This document shows positions 17,866 to 28,606 of a DNA stretch of 64,000 bases, in pieces; within the stretch, counting starts at the first letter, position 1, and every line of letters begins with the position of its first letter. The DNA lies in assembly GCF_002443155.1 (NCBI RefSeq), contig NZ_CP023667.1, positions 3,038,001-3,102,000 of the forward strand. The letters are read 5' to 3'. Under the pieces are notes generated by a model. It worked only from the letters and a program-made list of their open reading frames with translations. It made no database searches and had not been told where the DNA came from. The translations under genes were made by a program, and so were the position numbers. The stretch comes from Alcaligenes faecalis (GTDB lineage Bacteria > Pseudomonadota > Gammaproteobacteria > Burkholderiales > Burkholderiaceae_B).

Positions 17866-19014
17866 TTATTCCGAGTCAGACGGATAAGCCCCACCCACCG
17901 CTCGCAGCAAGGCTTCCCAATGATCACGTTGGCGTGCAAGGACACGCAGATCGGCACCTAGCAGGCGCACATCGGTGAACTCAAATGGCTCTACATCGTC
18001 CAGACCGGCCAGCTCGGTAATATCGGCAACGCCCCGCCCCTGTCCCAGAATCTTGGGGGCCAGGTACATCAGCAATTGGTCAACCACTCCTGCATCAATC
18101 AAGGCACCGGAAAGACGGGCACCGGCTTCTGCGTGCACTTCATTGATCTGCTGATCTGCCATCCAGTCCAGAACAGCACGCACATCCACCTGGCCTTCGT
18201 GCAAAGGCATGGGAATAACCTGTGCATTGCGATCTGCCAGCTCGGCTTCGCGTTCGGGATCACGACGGTGGCTGAATACCCAGCAAGGCGTGCCATCCAG
18301 CAAGGCAGCGCTGGGGGTCAGGCGTAAATGCGTATCCAGCACGGCTTTGATGGGGGGGCGTGGCGTGGAAACCGCCCGCACATTCATTAGCGGGTTATCC
18401 GCGTTAACCGTACCTATGCCCGTCAACACGACACAACTGCGGGCGCGCCAATGATGACCATCGTCACGAGCTTGCGGCCCGGTAATCCATTGAGAGCTGC
18501 CATCGGGCAAGGCACTGCGACCATCCAGGGAGGCCGCCATTTTCATCCACAGCCAAGGACGTCCACGCGTCATGCGGGCAAAGAAACCGGCGTTGATCGC
18601 CAGCGCCTGCTCTACGCACAAAGGGCCATCTACCGTAATTCCCGCCTGGCGCAGGCGTGAAACGCCGTTACCTGCCACCAGAGGGTTGGGGTCGTACATG
18701 GAAAAGACGACTCGCCCAGCTCCTGCCTTGATCAGGGCATCGGCACAAGGAGGCGTGCGGCCATGGTGGCTGCAAGGCTCCAGGGTGACGTAGAAGGTAG
18801 CACCCGCCACATTCACGCCGCGCTCTTTGGCCTGGCGCAAGGCCATCACTTCTGCGTGAGGGCCACCCGCCTGCTGTGTCGAACCCGAAGCCAGCAACTG
18901 GCCATCGCGCACGATCAGGCAGGCAACTCGCGGATTAGGGGCACTGATATACAGGGATTTCTCGGCCAGCTCCAGGGCTTGCCGCATCCAGATGACGTCT
19001 TCTTGCTCGACCAT
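17866..19014 (-). CDS. ribD: Bifunctional riboflavin deaminase/reductase
   Basis: A 382-residue two-domain enzyme for the second and third steps of riboflavin synthesis. The N-terminal deaminase has HAEVMAL and EPCSHHGRTPPC zinc ligands. The C-terminal reductase has MKMAASLDGR, VLTGIGTVNADNP and EAGARLSGALI. Length is normal. It lies 4 bases after nrdR, matching the common nrdR-ribD arrangement, and probably ends a glyA-nrdR-ribD transcript. No FMN riboswitch was seen near it. Confidence 0.96.
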   Translation of the reverse strand: MVEQEDVIWMRQALELAEKSLYISAPNPRVACLIVRDGQLLASGSTQQAGGPHAEVMALRQAKERGVNVAGATFYVTLEPCSHHGRTPPCADALIKAGAGRVVFSMYDPNPLVAGNGVSRLRQAGITVDGPLCVEQALAINAGFFARMTRGRPWLWMKMAASLDGRSALPDGSSQWITGPQARDDGHHWRARSCVVLTGIGTVNADNPLMNVRAVSTPRPPIKAVLDTHLRLTPSAALLDGTPCWVFSHRRDPEREAELADRNAQVIPMPLHEGQVDVRAVLDWMADQQINEVHAEAGARLSGALIDAGVVDQLLMYLAPKILGQGRGVADITELAGLDDVEPFEFTDVRLLGADLRVLARQRDHWEALLRAVGGAYPSDSE

Positions 19015-19018
19015 CGCC

Positions 19019-19480
19019 TTAGCCGCGGTCGGGATCGTTCATTTCGTCGATCGCCTCTACAAACTCGCGGATGTCCTTGAAGCTCTTGTAGACCGAAGCA
19101 AAGCGCACATACGCAACCTGGTCCAACTGCTTGAGCTCGGCCATGACCAGCTCGCCTATGGTCTCGGAGGAGACTTCGCGCTCGCCAGTCAGTTGAAGCT
19201 TTTCTTCGATGCGCTGCACAGCGGCATCGACCTGAGCCATGGGGATGGAACGCTTGCGCAGCGCAACGCCCATGCTCGCCCGCAAACGTGCGGGGTCAAA
19301 ATCCATACGGGTGCCATTGCGCTTGGCCACAACAGGCAGGCTCAGCTCAGCACGCTCGTAAGTCGTGAAGCGCCGTTCACAGGCCGAGCATTTACGACGT
19401 CGCCGTATGGCGTCGCCTTCTTCGGTGATTCGAGAGTCGATCACCTGGGTATCGGCATGGTGGCAGAACGGACACTTCAT
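19019..19480 (-). CDS. nrdR: Ribonucleotide reductase repressor NrdR
   Basis: A 153-residue regulator with an N-terminal zinc ribbon (CPFC and CSAC cysteine pairs) followed by an ATP-cone ([21 protein letters not shown]). It senses ATP/dATP and represses ribonucleotide reductase genes through NrdR boxes. It sits between glyA and ribD, as in many proteobacteria. Confidence 0.97.
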   Translation of the reverse strand: MKCPFCHHADTQVIDSRITEEGDAIRRRRKCSACERRFTTYERAELSLPVVAKRNGTRMDFDPARLRASMGVALRKRSIPMAQVDAAVQRIEEKLQLTGEREVSSETIGELVMAELKQLDQVAYVRFASVYKSFKDIREFVEAIDEMNDPDRG

Positions 19481-19488
19481 TCAAGATC

Positions 19489-19506
19489 GCGGGCCTTGCG
19501 GCCCGC
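19489..19506. other. Intercistronic hairpin between glyA and nrdR
   Basis: A perfect 7-bp stem, GCGGGCC / GGCCCGC with a 4-base loop, fills half of the 36-base gap. There is no T-run, so it is more likely an RNA stability or processing element than a terminator. Confidence 0.4.
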
Positions 19507-19516
19507 TCCGGCTGGA

Positions 19517-20767
19517 TTACTTGGAGGAGTAAACGGGCAACTTGGCAGTCAGCTCGTGTACACGGCGACGAACGTCCGCCAAAACGGCTTCGTCGTGAGG
19601 ATTGTCCAGTACATCAGCAATCAGATGCGCCGTCAATTCCGCTTCGGCTTCTTTAAAGCCGCGAGTGGTCATGGCAGGTGTACCCAAACGCACGCCGCTG
19701 GTGACAAATGGCTTTTCAGGGTCGTTAGGAATGGCGTTCTTGTTGACCGTGATGTGAGCCTTGCCCAGTGCTTCTTCAGCCACTTTACCGGTGATGCCCT
19801 TGGGACGCAGGTCCACCAGCATGACGTGGCTTTCGGTGCGACCGGACACGATACGCAGACCGCGCTCAACCAGAGTGCGGGCCAGAACGTCAGCGTTTTT
19901 CACAACTTGAGCCGCGTAGGTCTTGAACTCTGGAGCCAGGGCTTCCTTGAATGCAACAGCTTTGCCAGCGATCACGTGGATCAGCGGGCCACCTTGAATG
20001 CCGGGGAAAATAGCCGAGTTGATGGCTTTTTCGTGTTCGGCCTTCATCATGATGACGCCACCACGAGGACCGCGCAGAGACTTGTGAGTGGTAGACGTCA
20101 CAAAGTCAGCGTGAGGTACGGGGTTGGGATAGGCACCACCTGCAACCAGACCAGCATAGTGAGCAATGTCCACCATCAACAGGGCGCCGTTTTCGTGAGC
20201 GATACGTGCCATGCGTTCAAAGTCGATGCGCAGGGCGTAAGCCGAAGCACCACCCACGATCAGCTTGGGCTTGTGCTCTTTAGCCAGGCGCTCCAGTTCG
20301 TCGTAGTCCAGCTCTTCGTTCTCGTCCAGACCGTAAGACACGAAGTTGTACAGCTTGCCCGAGGCGTTCACGGGGGAACCGTGGGTCAAGTGACCGCCTT
20401 CAGCCAGGCTCATGCCCAGAACGGTATCACCGGGTTTGAGCACAGCCATGTACACACCCTGGTTGGCTTGCGAACCGGAGTTGGGCTGCACGTTGGCGGC
20501 TTCAGCGCCGAACAGCTCTTTCAGGCGGTCAATAGCCAATTGCTCGACCACGTCCACGAACTCGCAACCGCCGTAGTAGCGCTTGCCCGGATAACCTTCC
20601 GCGTATTTGTTGGTCAGTTGTGTGCCCTGGGCCTGCATCACGGCGGGGCTGGTGTAGTTTTCCGAGGCGATCAGCTCGATGTGCTGCTCCTGGCGCACAT
20701 CTTCGCTTTGAATCGCAGCCCAAAGATCGGGGTCAACTTTGTCAAGAGTCGCAGAACGGTCAAACAT
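19517..20767 (-). CDS. glyA: Serine hydroxymethyltransferase
   Basis: A 416-residue PLP enzyme interconverting serine and glycine with tetrahydrofolate, the main source of one-carbon units. It has [27 protein letters not shown], the PLP lysine in [14 protein letters not shown], and the C-terminal TRGFKEAE. Length is standard. It heads the glyA-nrdR-ribD group. The 183-base upstream gap shows no glycine riboswitch. Confidence 0.98.
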   Translation of the reverse strand: MFDRSATLDKVDPDLWAAIQSEDVRQEQHIELIASENYTSPAVMQAQGTQLTNKYAEGYPGKRYYGGCEFVDVVEQLAIDRLKELFGAEAANVQPNSGSQANQGVYMAVLKPGDTVLGMSLAEGGHLTHGSPVNASGKLYNFVSYGLDENEELDYDELERLAKEHKPKLIVGGASAYALRIDFERMARIAHENGALLMVDIAHYAGLVAGGAYPNPVPHADFVTSTTHKSLRGPRGGVIMMKAEHEKAINSAIFPGIQGGPLIHVIAGKAVAFKEALAPEFKTYAAQVVKNADVLARTLVERGLRIVSGRTESHVMLVDLRPKGITGKVAEEALGKAHITVNKNAIPNDPEKPFVTSGVRLGTPAMTTRGFKEAEAELTAHLIADVLDNPHDEAVLADVRRRVHELTAKLPVYSSK

Positions 20768-20832
20768 GAGGGTTCCTAAGGATAAAGTGGTAGCAAACTA
20801 AGAAAGCAACATTTTAGCGCGGAAGCGCATCA

Positions 20833-20860
20833 AACCACCGAGACAAATGTCTCCGGTGGC
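20833..20860 (-). terminator. Weak terminator-like hairpin between PEBP gene and glyA
   Basis: Stem CCACCG-GAGAC / GTCTC-GGTGG with one bulged base and a 4-base loop. On the minus strand it is followed by only TTT, so termination would be partial. Confidence 0.4.
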
Positions 20861-20950
20861 AGAAACCCCAAAAAATACGGAAATAAGTAAGGCGGCGGCA
20901 GGCGGACTCAAGAGAATATGAAAAAAACTCAAACAGTCCGCCCTGGGGAA

Positions 20951-21586
20951 TCAGGATTGCTGGATCAAACGGGGATTCAGGCTATACAGGCCGGTCAGGG
21001 ATGCTCGACCCAGAATATGACCTTCCATGGCGCGCAACACGTCCTGGCCACTGAAACGACCTTCCAAAGGCAGTTCGGCAATATCCAGGGCATAGACCGT
21101 AAAAACGTAGCGGTGTGGCAAGGCATCGTTCCACGGCGGGCACGGGCCATCGTAACCGAAGTAATCACCGTTCATGTCGCGGTCACTGGCAAACCAGTTG
21201 GTAAAGTCGTTCACGCCCTGGCGCGTATCGTCCAGAGCCAATGGACCGGCTTTACCACGCGGCGTAATGCCCTTGGAATAAGAGCCTTCGGCCAGGCTAC
21301 GCAGCTCGGGCGAGATATTGATCAAGACCCAATGGAAGAAATCCACCCGTGGCAAATCCGCCGGTACCTCGCGCCCATCCTGGTTCACATCGTCCGGTTT
21401 ACTGGGGACATCGGGGTCGTGGCAAATGACCACAAAGGATTGGGTCTGCTCGGGAACATCGGACCATTCCAGATGCGGATTGGCGTTACCGGCCAAGGCG
21501 ACTCTCGATTGCGCGTCATAACGGCAAAACGCCAGACGCTCGGGAATCACGCTCTGATCTTGAAAAGAATCACTACGCAGTTTCAT
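20951..21586 (-). CDS. PEBP-family protein (YbhB/YbcL-like)
   Basis: A 211-residue phosphatidylethanolamine-binding-protein fold. Typical motifs are PHLEWSDVPEQTQSFVVICHDPDVP, FFHWVLINI and GYDGPCPPWND, then HRYVFTVYALD. Bacterial members are cytoplasmic or periplasmic and of uncertain function; no signal peptide is present. The ATG at 21586 has GGAGGT at good spacing. It lies 20 bases downstream of tyrS and is probably in the same transcript. Confidence 0.9.
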   Translation of the reverse strand: MKLRSDSFQDQSVIPERLAFCRYDAQSRVALAGNANPHLEWSDVPEQTQSFVVICHDPDVPSKPDDVNQDGREVPADLPRVDFFHWVLINISPELRSLAEGSYSKGITPRGKAGPLALDDTRQGVNDFTNWFASDRDMNGDYFGYDGPCPPWNDALPHRYVFTVYALDIAELPLEGRFSGQDVLRAMEGHILGRASLTGLYSLNPRLIQQS

Positions 21587-21605
21587 TGCAGACCTCCACA
21601 ATCAA

Positions 21606-22832
21606 TCAGCCGGTCAAAGTGACTCGCGCAAACTTGCGCTTGCCCACTTGCAGCACATAGCTGCCCGGCTCCAGTTGCAAACCTTTATCGTCCACACGTT
21701 CGCCATTGATGCGCACGCCGCCCTGCTCCACGTTGCGCTGGGCTTCGCTGCCAGAAGCAACCAGACCTGCTTCGCGCAAGACGCGCAGCAAGGCCAGTTC
21801 ACCGGCCACGGTTACCTCGGGCATGTCTTCGGGCATTTCGCCACGACGGAAACGGGCATCGAATGTTTCCAGTGCCTGTGCGGCGGCTTGGGCGCTATGG
21901 AAACGTGTGACGATCTCCTGTGCCAGCTCCACTTTGACTTCACGCGGGTTACGGCCTTCTTCAATCTGCTTTTGCAGACCGGCGATGTCTTCCAGACTAC
22001 GGAACGACAGCAGCTCGAAGTAACGCCACATCAAGGTGTCGGAGATGGACATCAACTTGCCGAACATGGAGTCCGGCGTTTCACTGATACCAATGTAATT
22101 GCCTTTGGATTTGGACATTTTTTCTACGCCGTCCAAACCCACCAGCAATGGCATGGTCAAAATACATTGCTGTTCCTGACCATATTCTTTTTGCAATTCA
22201 CGGCCCACCAGCAAATTGAATTTCTGGTCGGTACCGCCCAATTCCACGTCCGCTTTCAATTGAACCGAATCGTAGCCTTGCAGCAAGGGGTACAGAAATT
22301 CGTGAATTGAAATAGGCTGATTGCCTTTAAAGCGTTTGGTAAAGTCATCGCGCTCCATCATGCGAGCCACGGTATAACGCGACGCCAACTGAATCATGCC
22401 GCGCGAACCGAGCTTGTCGCACCATTCCGAGTTGTAGCGAACTTCGGTACGGGCCGGGTCCAGAACCAGCGCGGCCTGATCGTAGTAGGTCTTGGCGTTG
22501 GCAATGACCTGCTCGGGCGTTAAAGGCGGGCGAGTCGTGTTGCGGCCGCTGGGATCGCCAATGGTGGAGGTGAAGTCGCCAATCAGAAAGATGACGGTAT
22601 GCCCCAGATCCTGCAGCTGGCGCATCTTGTTGAGCACCACCGTGTGCCCCAGGTGAATGTCGGGAGCCGTGGGGTCCAGACCCAGCTTGATACGCAGGGG
22701 CTGTCCTGTTGCATGGCTGCGCGCCAGTTTGCGGGCAAACTCGGATTCGACGAGCAATTCGTCGCAGCCGCGTTTGACGATGGCTAAATCAGCCAGGACT
22801 TCTGGAGAAAGGGGCTCTGAGGGGGATGACAT
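21606..22832 (-). CDS. tyrS: Tyrosyl-tRNA synthetase
   Basis: A 408-residue class I synthetase. The HIGH-type signature is in [15 protein letters not shown] and the KMSKS loop in [13 protein letters not shown]; a C-terminal S4 RNA-binding domain begins near residue 340 ([20 protein letters not shown]). The spacing of its motifs suits the TyrZ-like subgroup. It is divergent from the M23 peptidase gene. Confidence 0.97.
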   Translation of the reverse strand: MSSPSEPLSPEVLADLAIVKRGCDELLVESEFARKLARSHATGQPLRIKLGLDPTAPDIHLGHTVVLNKMRQLQDLGHTVIFLIGDFTSTIGDPSGRNTTRPPLTPEQVIANAKTYYDQAALVLDPARTEVRYNSEWCDKLGSRGMIQLASRYTVARMMERDDFTKRFKGNQPISIHEFLYPLLQGYDSVQLKADVELGGTDQKFNLLVGRELQKEYGQEQQCILTMPLLVGLDGVEKMSKSKGNYIGISETPDSMFGKLMSISDTLMWRYFELLSFRSLEDIAGLQKQIEEGRNPREVKVELAQEIVTRFHSAQAAAQALETFDARFRRGEMPEDMPEVTVAGELALLRVLREAGLVASGSEAQRNVEQGGVRINGERVDDKGLQLEPGSYVLQVGKRKFARVTLTG

Positions 22833-23074
22833 AACAAATCTGGTGACAAACTAATGAGTAAAAATGCTCGAAAAATTAAGCCTAATGCGCTAGGATAGCC
22901 TGCTATTGCGAGACGTGCTTAATTAATGAGCAAGGTTTCGTAAACCAAATTATTTTATCATTCCCGCGCAGGTCAGATTGCCAGGGCTGGAATGTTCTGT
23001 CCGCCCAGTACAACTGACCTCCGCCTGCCTGCCGGGTGGACAGTAAACCGTACGTCCAACAAGGTTCTGGTTTT

Positions 23075-24442
23075 ATGTTCAGCAAAGGGAAACGCTCCTC
23101 CTCCCACCTCGACATCCACCAGCCTCGGTCCGCCCGAGCCCTTTTTATCCGCGCCGGTTTGATCACGCTTGCTCTGGGCTCTTTTGTAGCCGCCGGCGCA
23201 CTTGCCGTGGTCATGCCCAGCAGCCCGGAACCCCAGATCTACGAGGCCCGCACCGCCTTGACCCTGCCGTCGGACCTGACCGTCCTGCAAGCTCAGGATC
23301 AACAAGCCTACATTACTGAAACCCGCATCCGCCGTGGCGACACCCTGTCCGCCCTGCTCCAGCGCATGGAGGTCAGTGAAGAAGGGCTGCTGCAATTTCT
23401 GACGCACGACAAGAAAGCGCGCTCCATCTACAAGCTTTACCCTGGCCGCACCATACAAGCCGCATTGGATGCCAATGGCAATTTGCAGTGGCTGCGCTAC
23501 CGTCACACCCCTTATACCGAGCAAGCTGGCCAGGGTCAGGCCAGTTGGCTGGAAGTACGCCCGGACGGAAACAACGGCTTTACCGCCCAGGAACAGACCG
23601 ACCTGACACAGACTCGTGTGCGTGTGGCCCAGGCCACCATCAACAGCTCGCTGTTTGGCGCCAGTGATCAGGCCGGCATTCCCGACAACATCACCCTGCA
23701 AATGGCGGATGTGATGGGCAGCAAGATTGACTTCCTGAAAGACCTGCGTAAGGGCGACAGTTTCCGCGTGGTCTACGAGTCCTACGGCCATGAAGGCCAG
23801 GACGTGGGTTCGGGCCGACTGCTGGCCGTGGAATTCATCAATCAGGGCAAAACTCATGAAGCCGCCTGGTTCCAGCCTGAAAACGGCTCCGGCGGTTACT
23901 ACGACTTCAGCGGCCAAAGCCTGAAAGGCGCGTTCCTGCGCACCGCCCTGAAGTTCACCCGTATCAGCTCTACCTTTGGGGGCCGCCGCCATCCAGTACA
24001 TGGCGGCTGGCGCAACCACAAAGGCGTGGACTACGCCGCCCCATCAGGCACCCCGATCCACGCTACCGCAGATGGCACGGTCGAGTTTATTGGCCGCCAA
24101 AACGGTTACGGCAATACGATCATTCTGAAGCATCATGGTCAGTTCACTACCTTGTACGCTCACCAGAGCCGTTTTGCAGCCGGTCTGCGCAAGGGCGACC
24201 GCGTGGAACAGGGTCAGTTGATTGGCTATGTAGGCTCGACCGGTTGGGCAACAGGCCCACACCTGCATTACGAGTTCCGAATCGCCCAAAAAGCGGTTGA
24301 TCCCCTGTCGGTAGACCTGCCAGTCGCACGCGTTCTGGATGCCCCACAGCGCAGACAGTTCCAGCAAACCCTGGCTTCCTACCAGAACAGCTTTGCCTTG
24401 CTGCACACAGATGCTGAACCCGTGAAGCTGGCTAGCCGCTAA
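23075..24442 (+). CDS. M23-family murein endopeptidase, MepM-like
   Basis: About 455 residues. A positively charged N-terminus precedes one membrane anchor (ALFIRAGLITLALGSFVAAGALAVV cut to the hydrophobic core around residues 25-45). A LysM/OapA-like segment (TRIRRGDTLSALLQRM) follows, and then the lysostaphin-type zinc peptidase with HPVHGGWRNHKGVDYAAPSG and GPHLHYEF. It should cleave meso-DAP-D-Ala cross-links in murein during growth. A GTG at 23036 is in frame, but the ATG at 23075 fits the family better. It is 3 bases upstream of anmK, forming a cell-wall pair. Confidence 0.9.
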   Translation: MFSKGKRSSSHLDIHQPRSARALFIRAGLITLALGSFVAAGALAVVMPSSPEPQIYEARTALTLPSDLTVLQAQDQQAYITETRIRRGDTLSALLQRMEVSEEGLLQFLTHDKKARSIYKLYPGRTIQAALDANGNLQWLRYRHTPYTEQAGQGQASWLEVRPDGNNGFTAQEQTDLTQTRVRVAQATINSSLFGASDQAGIPDNITLQMADVMGSKIDFLKDLRKGDSFRVVYESYGHEGQDVGSGRLLAVEFINQGKTHEAAWFQPENGSGGYYDFSGQSLKGAFLRTALKFTRISSTFGGRRHPVHGGWRNHKGVDYAAPSGTPIHATADGTVEFIGRQNGYGNTIILKHHGQFTTLYAHQSRFAAGLRKGDRVEQGQLIGYVGSTGWATGPHLHYEFRIAQKAVDPLSVDLPVARVLDAPQRRQFQQTLASYQNSFALLHTDAEPVKLASR

Positions 24443-24445
24443 ACC

Positions 24446-25543
24446 ATGAAAGCCCCCCTGTTTATCGGACTGATGTCTGGTACCAGCATGGACGGAGTGG
24501 ATGCCGTGCTGGCATCCTTCGGTCCACAGGGGGCACAGATACACCAAACCCACAGCCTGACCATGCCAGCTGCTCTGCGAGATGAGCTGCTGGCTTTACA
24601 GCATCCTGGGCACAATGAACTGGCCCGTGCCAGTGTCGCCGCCCTGCAGTTGACCGAACTCTACGCCCAAGCCTGCCTGCCCTGGACCCAAGGCCCGGAG
24701 AAAGACCTGATCCGAGCGATTGGCGTACACGGCCAGACTATCCGCCATGCGCCTGACCAGGGCTATACCCTGCAATTGAATGCCCCTGCCCTGCTGGCCG
24801 AACGCTGCGCAGTGGACGTGATTGCGGATTTCCGCAGCCGGGATATTGCAGCGGGTGGCCAAGGTGCGCCATTGGTGCCCATTGTTCATGAGGCGCTTTT
24901 CCGTCACGAGCATGGACGCGTCATTCTGAACCTGGGCGGGATTGCGAATATTTCCCTGCTGCTGCCTGGGCGTGATGTTTTTGGCTTTGATACTGGCCCG
25001 GCAAACATGCTGCTGGATGCCTGGGTGAACAAACATGAAGGCCAGCCCTACGACAAGGACGGGCAATGGGCCAATAGCGCGGCGTCTGACCCTGCCCTGC
25101 TTGCCAGTCTGTTAAGCGAATCCTGGTTTGCTCTGCCTGCGCCTAAATCTACGGGCCGTGATCTGTTCAATTTGGGGTGGCTGCAGGAGCACCTGGATCG
25201 TGTTGATCCGAAAGGCGAGCTTCAGCCTGCTACGGTGCAATCCACTCTGATGGATTTGACCGTACATAGCGTTGCACAAGCCATCCAGCCTTACGCAGAT
25301 CAGATTCAAGAGCTGATTGTATGTGGTGGTGGCGCTGCCAATCCTGCCATGCTGAAACGCCTGGGCGATCTGGTGACTATGCCTATTCGCTCCAGCGCCG
25401 AGCTGGGCATGGATCCGCAATCCATCGAAGCCCTGGCCTTTGCCTGGCTGGCTTACGCGCATATCGAACGCATTCCTGCCGGGCTGCCTGCTGTGACAGG
25501 TGCGCGACGCGCTACGGTGCTGGGCGCTTGTTATCCGGCTTGA
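24446..25543 (+). CDS. anmK: Anhydro-N-acetylmuramic acid kinase
   Basis: A 365-residue sugar kinase that phosphorylates anhMurNAc to MurNAc-6-phosphate during murein recycling. The ATP-binding GLMSGTSMDGVDAV is at the N-terminus, with NLGGIANIS and FDTGPANMLLD in the middle and VCGGGAANPAM near residue 290. Length is normal. Adjacency to the murein endopeptidase fits a turnover/recycling operon. A strong bidirectional terminator follows. Confidence 0.97.
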   Translation: MKAPLFIGLMSGTSMDGVDAVLASFGPQGAQIHQTHSLTMPAALRDELLALQHPGHNELARASVAALQLTELYAQACLPWTQGPEKDLIRAIGVHGQTIRHAPDQGYTLQLNAPALLAERCAVDVIADFRSRDIAAGGQGAPLVPIVHEALFRHEHGRVILNLGGIANISLLLPGRDVFGFDTGPANMLLDAWVNKHEGQPYDKDGQWANSAASDPALLASLLSESWFALPAPKSTGRDLFNLGWLQEHLDRVDPKGELQPATVQSTLMDLTVHSVAQAIQPYADQIQELIVCGGGAANPAMLKRLGDLVTMPIRSSAELGMDPQSIEALAFAWLAYAHIERIPAGLPAVTGARRATVLGACYPA

Positions 25544-25664
25544 AAGCCATCTTGACGTAGCAAGGCTAACTTAAAGACCTGCGGAATCATAATCCACAGG
25601 TCAGAGCCCAGCCGACAACGTCGCAACCAAGCAGCCGCACCCGGACTCCCAACCCTAGCAAACA

Positions 25665-25706
25665 AAACACCCCAGACCCTGCATTCAGAGTCTGGGGTGT
25701 TTTTGT
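25665..25706. terminator. Bidirectional terminator between anmK and erpA
   Basis: An 11-bp perfect stem, ACACCCCAGAC / GTCTGGGGTGT, has an A-rich left flank and TTTTT on the right. It can serve the convergent genes on both sides. Confidence 0.85.
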
Positions 25707-25758
25707 ACAAACCTTCCAAAGCTATCCGCGCCGAACAATCAGCGCCAACCCTTTCTTC

Positions 25759-26127
25759 TTACATCGTGAAGGAAGAGCCGCAACCGCAGGTAGTTGTCGC
25801 ATTAGGATTACGGATAACGAACTGAGCACCGTCCAGGTCGTCCTTGTAATCAATTTCAGCGCCCACCAGGTATTGGAAGCTCATGGCGTCAACCAGCAGT
25901 TGCACGCCATCCTTATCAATAATGGTGTCGTCGTCGTTAACCAGTTCGTCAAAGGTGAAGCCGTACTGGAAGCCGGAACAGCCGCCACCTTGCACGAAGA
26001 CGCGCAGCTTCAGTTCGGGGCTGCCTTCTTCAATCAGGAGCTCACGGACCTTCTCAACCGCTGAATCAGTAAAGATCAGTGGGGAAGGAGGGGCTTGCAG
26101 ATCAACGGATTCGGTAAGAGTGCTCAT
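25759..26127 (-). CDS. erpA: Iron-sulfur cluster insertion protein ErpA
   Basis: A 122-residue A-type Fe-S carrier that delivers clusters to apoproteins. The three conserved cysteines are in [11 protein letters not shown] and the C-terminal [10 protein letters not shown]. The ATG at 26127 is chosen because CAGGAG lies just upstream; it gives the usual length. Genomic order next to argC and the small ribosomal operon is common in this family. Confidence 0.96.
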   Translation of the reverse strand: MSTLTESVDLQAPPSPLIFTDSAVEKVRELLIEEGSPELKLRVFVQGGGCSGFQYGFTFDELVNDDDTIIDKDGVQLLVDAMSFQYLVGAEIDYKDDLDGAQFVIRNPNATTTCGCGSSFTM

Positions 26128-26207
26128 GTGGTTCTCCTGCCGGCCCCCGCCGGCATGAATAATTATCATGTGATCGCCTTGCACATGACCACCCGCGGGT
26201 AAGGTGA

Positions 26208-26951
26208 TTAGTCTGGCTGGGCGATTTTTTCCTGGCGAGAGGCGCGGATAACGCTTCCTTCCAGGACGTTCAGCGTCAAGGCGGTGGGTTCAAAGCCTGG
26301 CGGCAAAGCCAGCCAACCCATGGCGCGCTGAAACTGGTTGAAGTTTAAAACCAAGGGATCGATCTGTTCTACAGACGACTCTGCCAGTACCGAGTCCGGC
26401 CCGGAACTGGGTGATAAATCGATTTTAACGTTTTTTCCGTCTTGTCGCCCAGTCAGCTGAAACTGCAGGCGGCCGGAAAAAGCCTTTCCTTCTGGGGCGT
26501 TACGTTGCAGCAGCACCTTGTACTCCAGCAAATCGCCCCTTTTAGCAACGTCCAGAGCTCGGACAGTCACCGAGCCACTAGGGCCGGGCGGAAGCAACTG
26601 TTCGTAGAAAGCCAGTTGTTCACGCGTTTGGGCCAGTTCCGTCTGGGTGGCCAGCAAGGACTTTTCCAAACCCTTGCGCGTACTCTCTTCCAGCACCAGT
26701 TGGCCGCGCAGCCCTTCAAACTCGCTTTGGATCTGCTTCAAGGATTGCTGACTACGCGCCAGATTCTGCATGGCCAGCTGTATTTGTTCGGACTGATCGG
26801 CAGGCTGAGTCAGGCTGCGGTAAAGCCACAGGCCCCCGCCGCCCAACAGCACTCCCAGCAATACGGCCAGTCCAATCGTCGTCGCTCCGCCCCGCGAGCG
26901 GGAAGGAGCGACAGTATGAGAATTGCTTTGCGGTGATTCAGCCATAAACAT
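26208..26951 (-). CDS. Membrane-anchored coiled-coil protein (DUF6776-like)
   Basis: A 247-residue protein. A polar N-terminus is followed by one transmembrane helix ([20 protein letters not shown]), then a heptad-rich coiled coil of about 80 residues ([20 protein letters not shown]), then a beta-rich domain ([24 protein letters not shown]). It is inner-membrane anchored with most of the chain probably periplasmic. The arrangement resembles the DUF6776 family of betaproteobacteria; function is unknown. Starts at 26951 and 26945 are both possible. It lies between argC and erpA and is probably in their transcript. Confidence 0.7.
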   Translation of the reverse strand: MFMAESPQSNSHTVAPSRSRGGATTIGLAVLLGVLLGGGGLWLYRSLTQPADQSEQIQLAMQNLARSQQSLKQIQSEFEGLRGQLVLEESTRKGLEKSLLATQTELAQTREQLAFYEQLLPPGPSGSVTVRALDVAKRGDLLEYKVLLQRNAPEGKAFSGRLQFQLTGRQDGKNVKIDLSPSSGPDSVLAESSVEQIDPLVLNFNQFQRAMGWLALPPGFEPTALTLNVLEGSVIRASRQEKIAQPD

Positions 26952-26980
26952 TTGACCTGTTCACCAAGGCCAAGTTCCCT

Positions 26981-28045
26981 TTAAGGCAAAATAGCAACGT
27001 GCTTCAAGCCGGTTTGTTCTGGCAGACCGAACAAGATGTTCATGTTCTGCACCGCCTGCCCCGAAGCGCCTTTAACCAGATTGTCCTGCACCACCAGAAT
27101 GATCAGTTGGTCGCCATTACCAGGACGTTGCACGGAAATGCGCAGCTGATTGGAAGCGCGCACCGAGCGGGTTTCTGGCAGAGTACCGGCAGGCAGCACA
27201 TCCACAAAGGTTTCCTGGGCGTAGCGCTGCTCGTACAAGGCCTGGAAGTCTGTATCCATGGCTTCCGGCTTGATGCGCGCGTAGATTGTGGAGAACATGC
27301 CGCGAATCATGGGCACCAGGTGAGGCACAAAGGTCAGACCGACCGGGCCACCGGCCAGGCGCTGCAACTGTTCCACAATTTCCGGGTGGTGACGGTGACC
27401 CGACACGCCGTAAGCCTTGAAGTTGTCGCTGGCTTCAGCAAACAGATTGGGAACCGAAGCCCCTTTACCAGCACCGGACACACCGGATTTGCAGTCTGCA
27501 ATCAGATGCTGGGTATCAACCAGCGCCTTGCCGCCTTCCAGCAAGGGAGCCAGGCCCAGCAAGACGGTGGTGGGGTAGCAACCAGGATTACCAATAACCT
27601 TGGCTTGAGCAATCTTGTCGCGCAGCAGCTCTGGCAGGCCATAAGCCGACTGGCTCAGGATATCCGGGCAGCTGTGCTCCATCTTGTACCACTTCTGGAA
27701 CACGTCCGTATCTTGCAGGCGGAAGTCTGCAGCCAGGTCAATAACGCGCACGCCTGCTTCCAGCAGACGCTCAACCTGGCTCATGGCCACGCCATGCGGA
27801 GTGGCAAAGAACACCACATCGCACTGTTCCAGATTGGCGTTTTCAGGGGTAGAGAACTTCAGATCCACATGGCCACGCAAGTTCGGATACATATCCGAGA
27901 CAGGCACGCCGTCCTCTTTACGCGAGGTAATGGCGACCAGTTCCACCTGAGGGTGCTGACTTAATAGACGCAGCAACTCGACCCCGGTGTAACCTGTACC
28001 GCCGACAATCCCTACCTTGATCCGGGTATCGCTATGTGTAGCCAT
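26981..28045 (-). CDS. argC: N-acetyl-gamma-glutamyl-phosphate reductase
   Basis: A 354-residue NADPH-dependent enzyme for the third step of arginine synthesis. The Rossmann motif [18 protein letters not shown] is at the N-terminus, the catalytic cysteine is in GNPGCYPTT, and [10 protein letters not shown] and [12 protein letters not shown] follow. The ATG at 28045 follows AGGAAAG; upstream in-frame starts belong to terminator DNA. Confidence 0.97.
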   Translation of the reverse strand: MATHSDTRIKVGIVGGTGYTGVELLRLLSQHPQVELVAITSRKEDGVPVSDMYPNLRGHVDLKFSTPENANLEQCDVVFFATPHGVAMSQVERLLEAGVRVIDLAADFRLQDTDVFQKWYKMEHSCPDILSQSAYGLPELLRDKIAQAKVIGNPGCYPTTVLLGLAPLLEGGKALVDTQHLIADCKSGVSGAGKGASVPNLFAEASDNFKAYGVSGHRHHPEIVEQLQRLAGGPVGLTFVPHLVPMIRGMFSTIYARIKPEAMDTDFQALYEQRYAQETFVDVLPAGTLPETRSVRASNQLRISVQRPGNGDQLIILVVQDNLVKGASGQAVQNMNILFGLPEQTGLKHVAILP

Positions 28046-28148
28046 GAACTTTCCTGAAAGAGAGACGAGCAAAAATTCTATCTTAACGTAGTCCTGCCTG
28101 TTCTCAAGTACCAGAGCGGGCAAAGCAGGACAAATGTAGCCAGCAAAC

Positions 28149-28178
28149 AAAAACCCCGGACAGGTCCGGGGTTTTTGA
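28149..28178 (-). terminator. Terminator of the rplM-rpsI transcript
   Basis: An 11-bp perfect stem, AAACCCCGGAC / GTCCGGGGTTT with a 2-base loop core, is flanked by A and T tracts and could work in both directions. Confidence 0.82.
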
Positions 28179-28204
28179 GCACCATAAACAGGTCGCGAGG
28201 CGAA

Positions 28205-28597
28205 TTAACGCTTGCTGAACTGTTTGCGGCGACGTGCTTTGTGCAGACCGACTTTCTTACGCTCAACAGCACGAGCGTCGCGAGTCACCAAGCCAGCTTG
28301 TTTCAGTTCTGTCTTCAGTGTTGCGTCGTAGTCGATTAGAGCGCGGGTGATGCCGTGACGGGCAGCACCGGCCTGGCCGCTTTCGCCGCCGCCATGCACG
28401 TTGATCTTGATGTCGAACGATTCAACATGGTTGGTCAGCACCAGAGGCTGACGCACAATCATGCGACCCGTTTCGCGAGCAAAGTATTCGTCAACAGGCT
28501 TGCCGTTGACTACGATTTGACCCGTACCCTTCTTGATGAAGACACGAGCAACGGAGGTCTTGCGACGGCCCGTACCGTAATTCCAGTTACCAATCAT
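28205..28597 (-). CDS. rpsI: 30S ribosomal protein S9
   Basis: A 130-residue ribosomal protein. Family signatures include [30 protein letters not shown] and the basic C-terminal tail [17 protein letters not shown] that reaches the P-site tRNA. It follows rplM by 9 bases. Confidence 0.98.
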   Translation of the reverse strand: MIGNWNYGTGRRKTSVARVFIKKGTGQIVVNGKPVDEYFARETGRMIVRQPLVLTNHVESFDIKINVHGGGESGQAGAARHGITRALIDYDATLKTELKQAGLVTRDARAVERKKVGLHKARRRKQFSKR

Positions 28598-28606
28598 GAC
28601 CTATCC

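Noticed and set aside
18992..20779. 595-codon plus-strand frame
   Set aside because: It runs antisense across nrdR and glyA, which are certain genes; no domain or ribosome-binding site supports it.
20768..20950. Glycine or other riboswitch upstream of glyA
   Set aside because: The gap is short and shows only a weak hairpin; none of the conserved riboswitch cores could be recognised.
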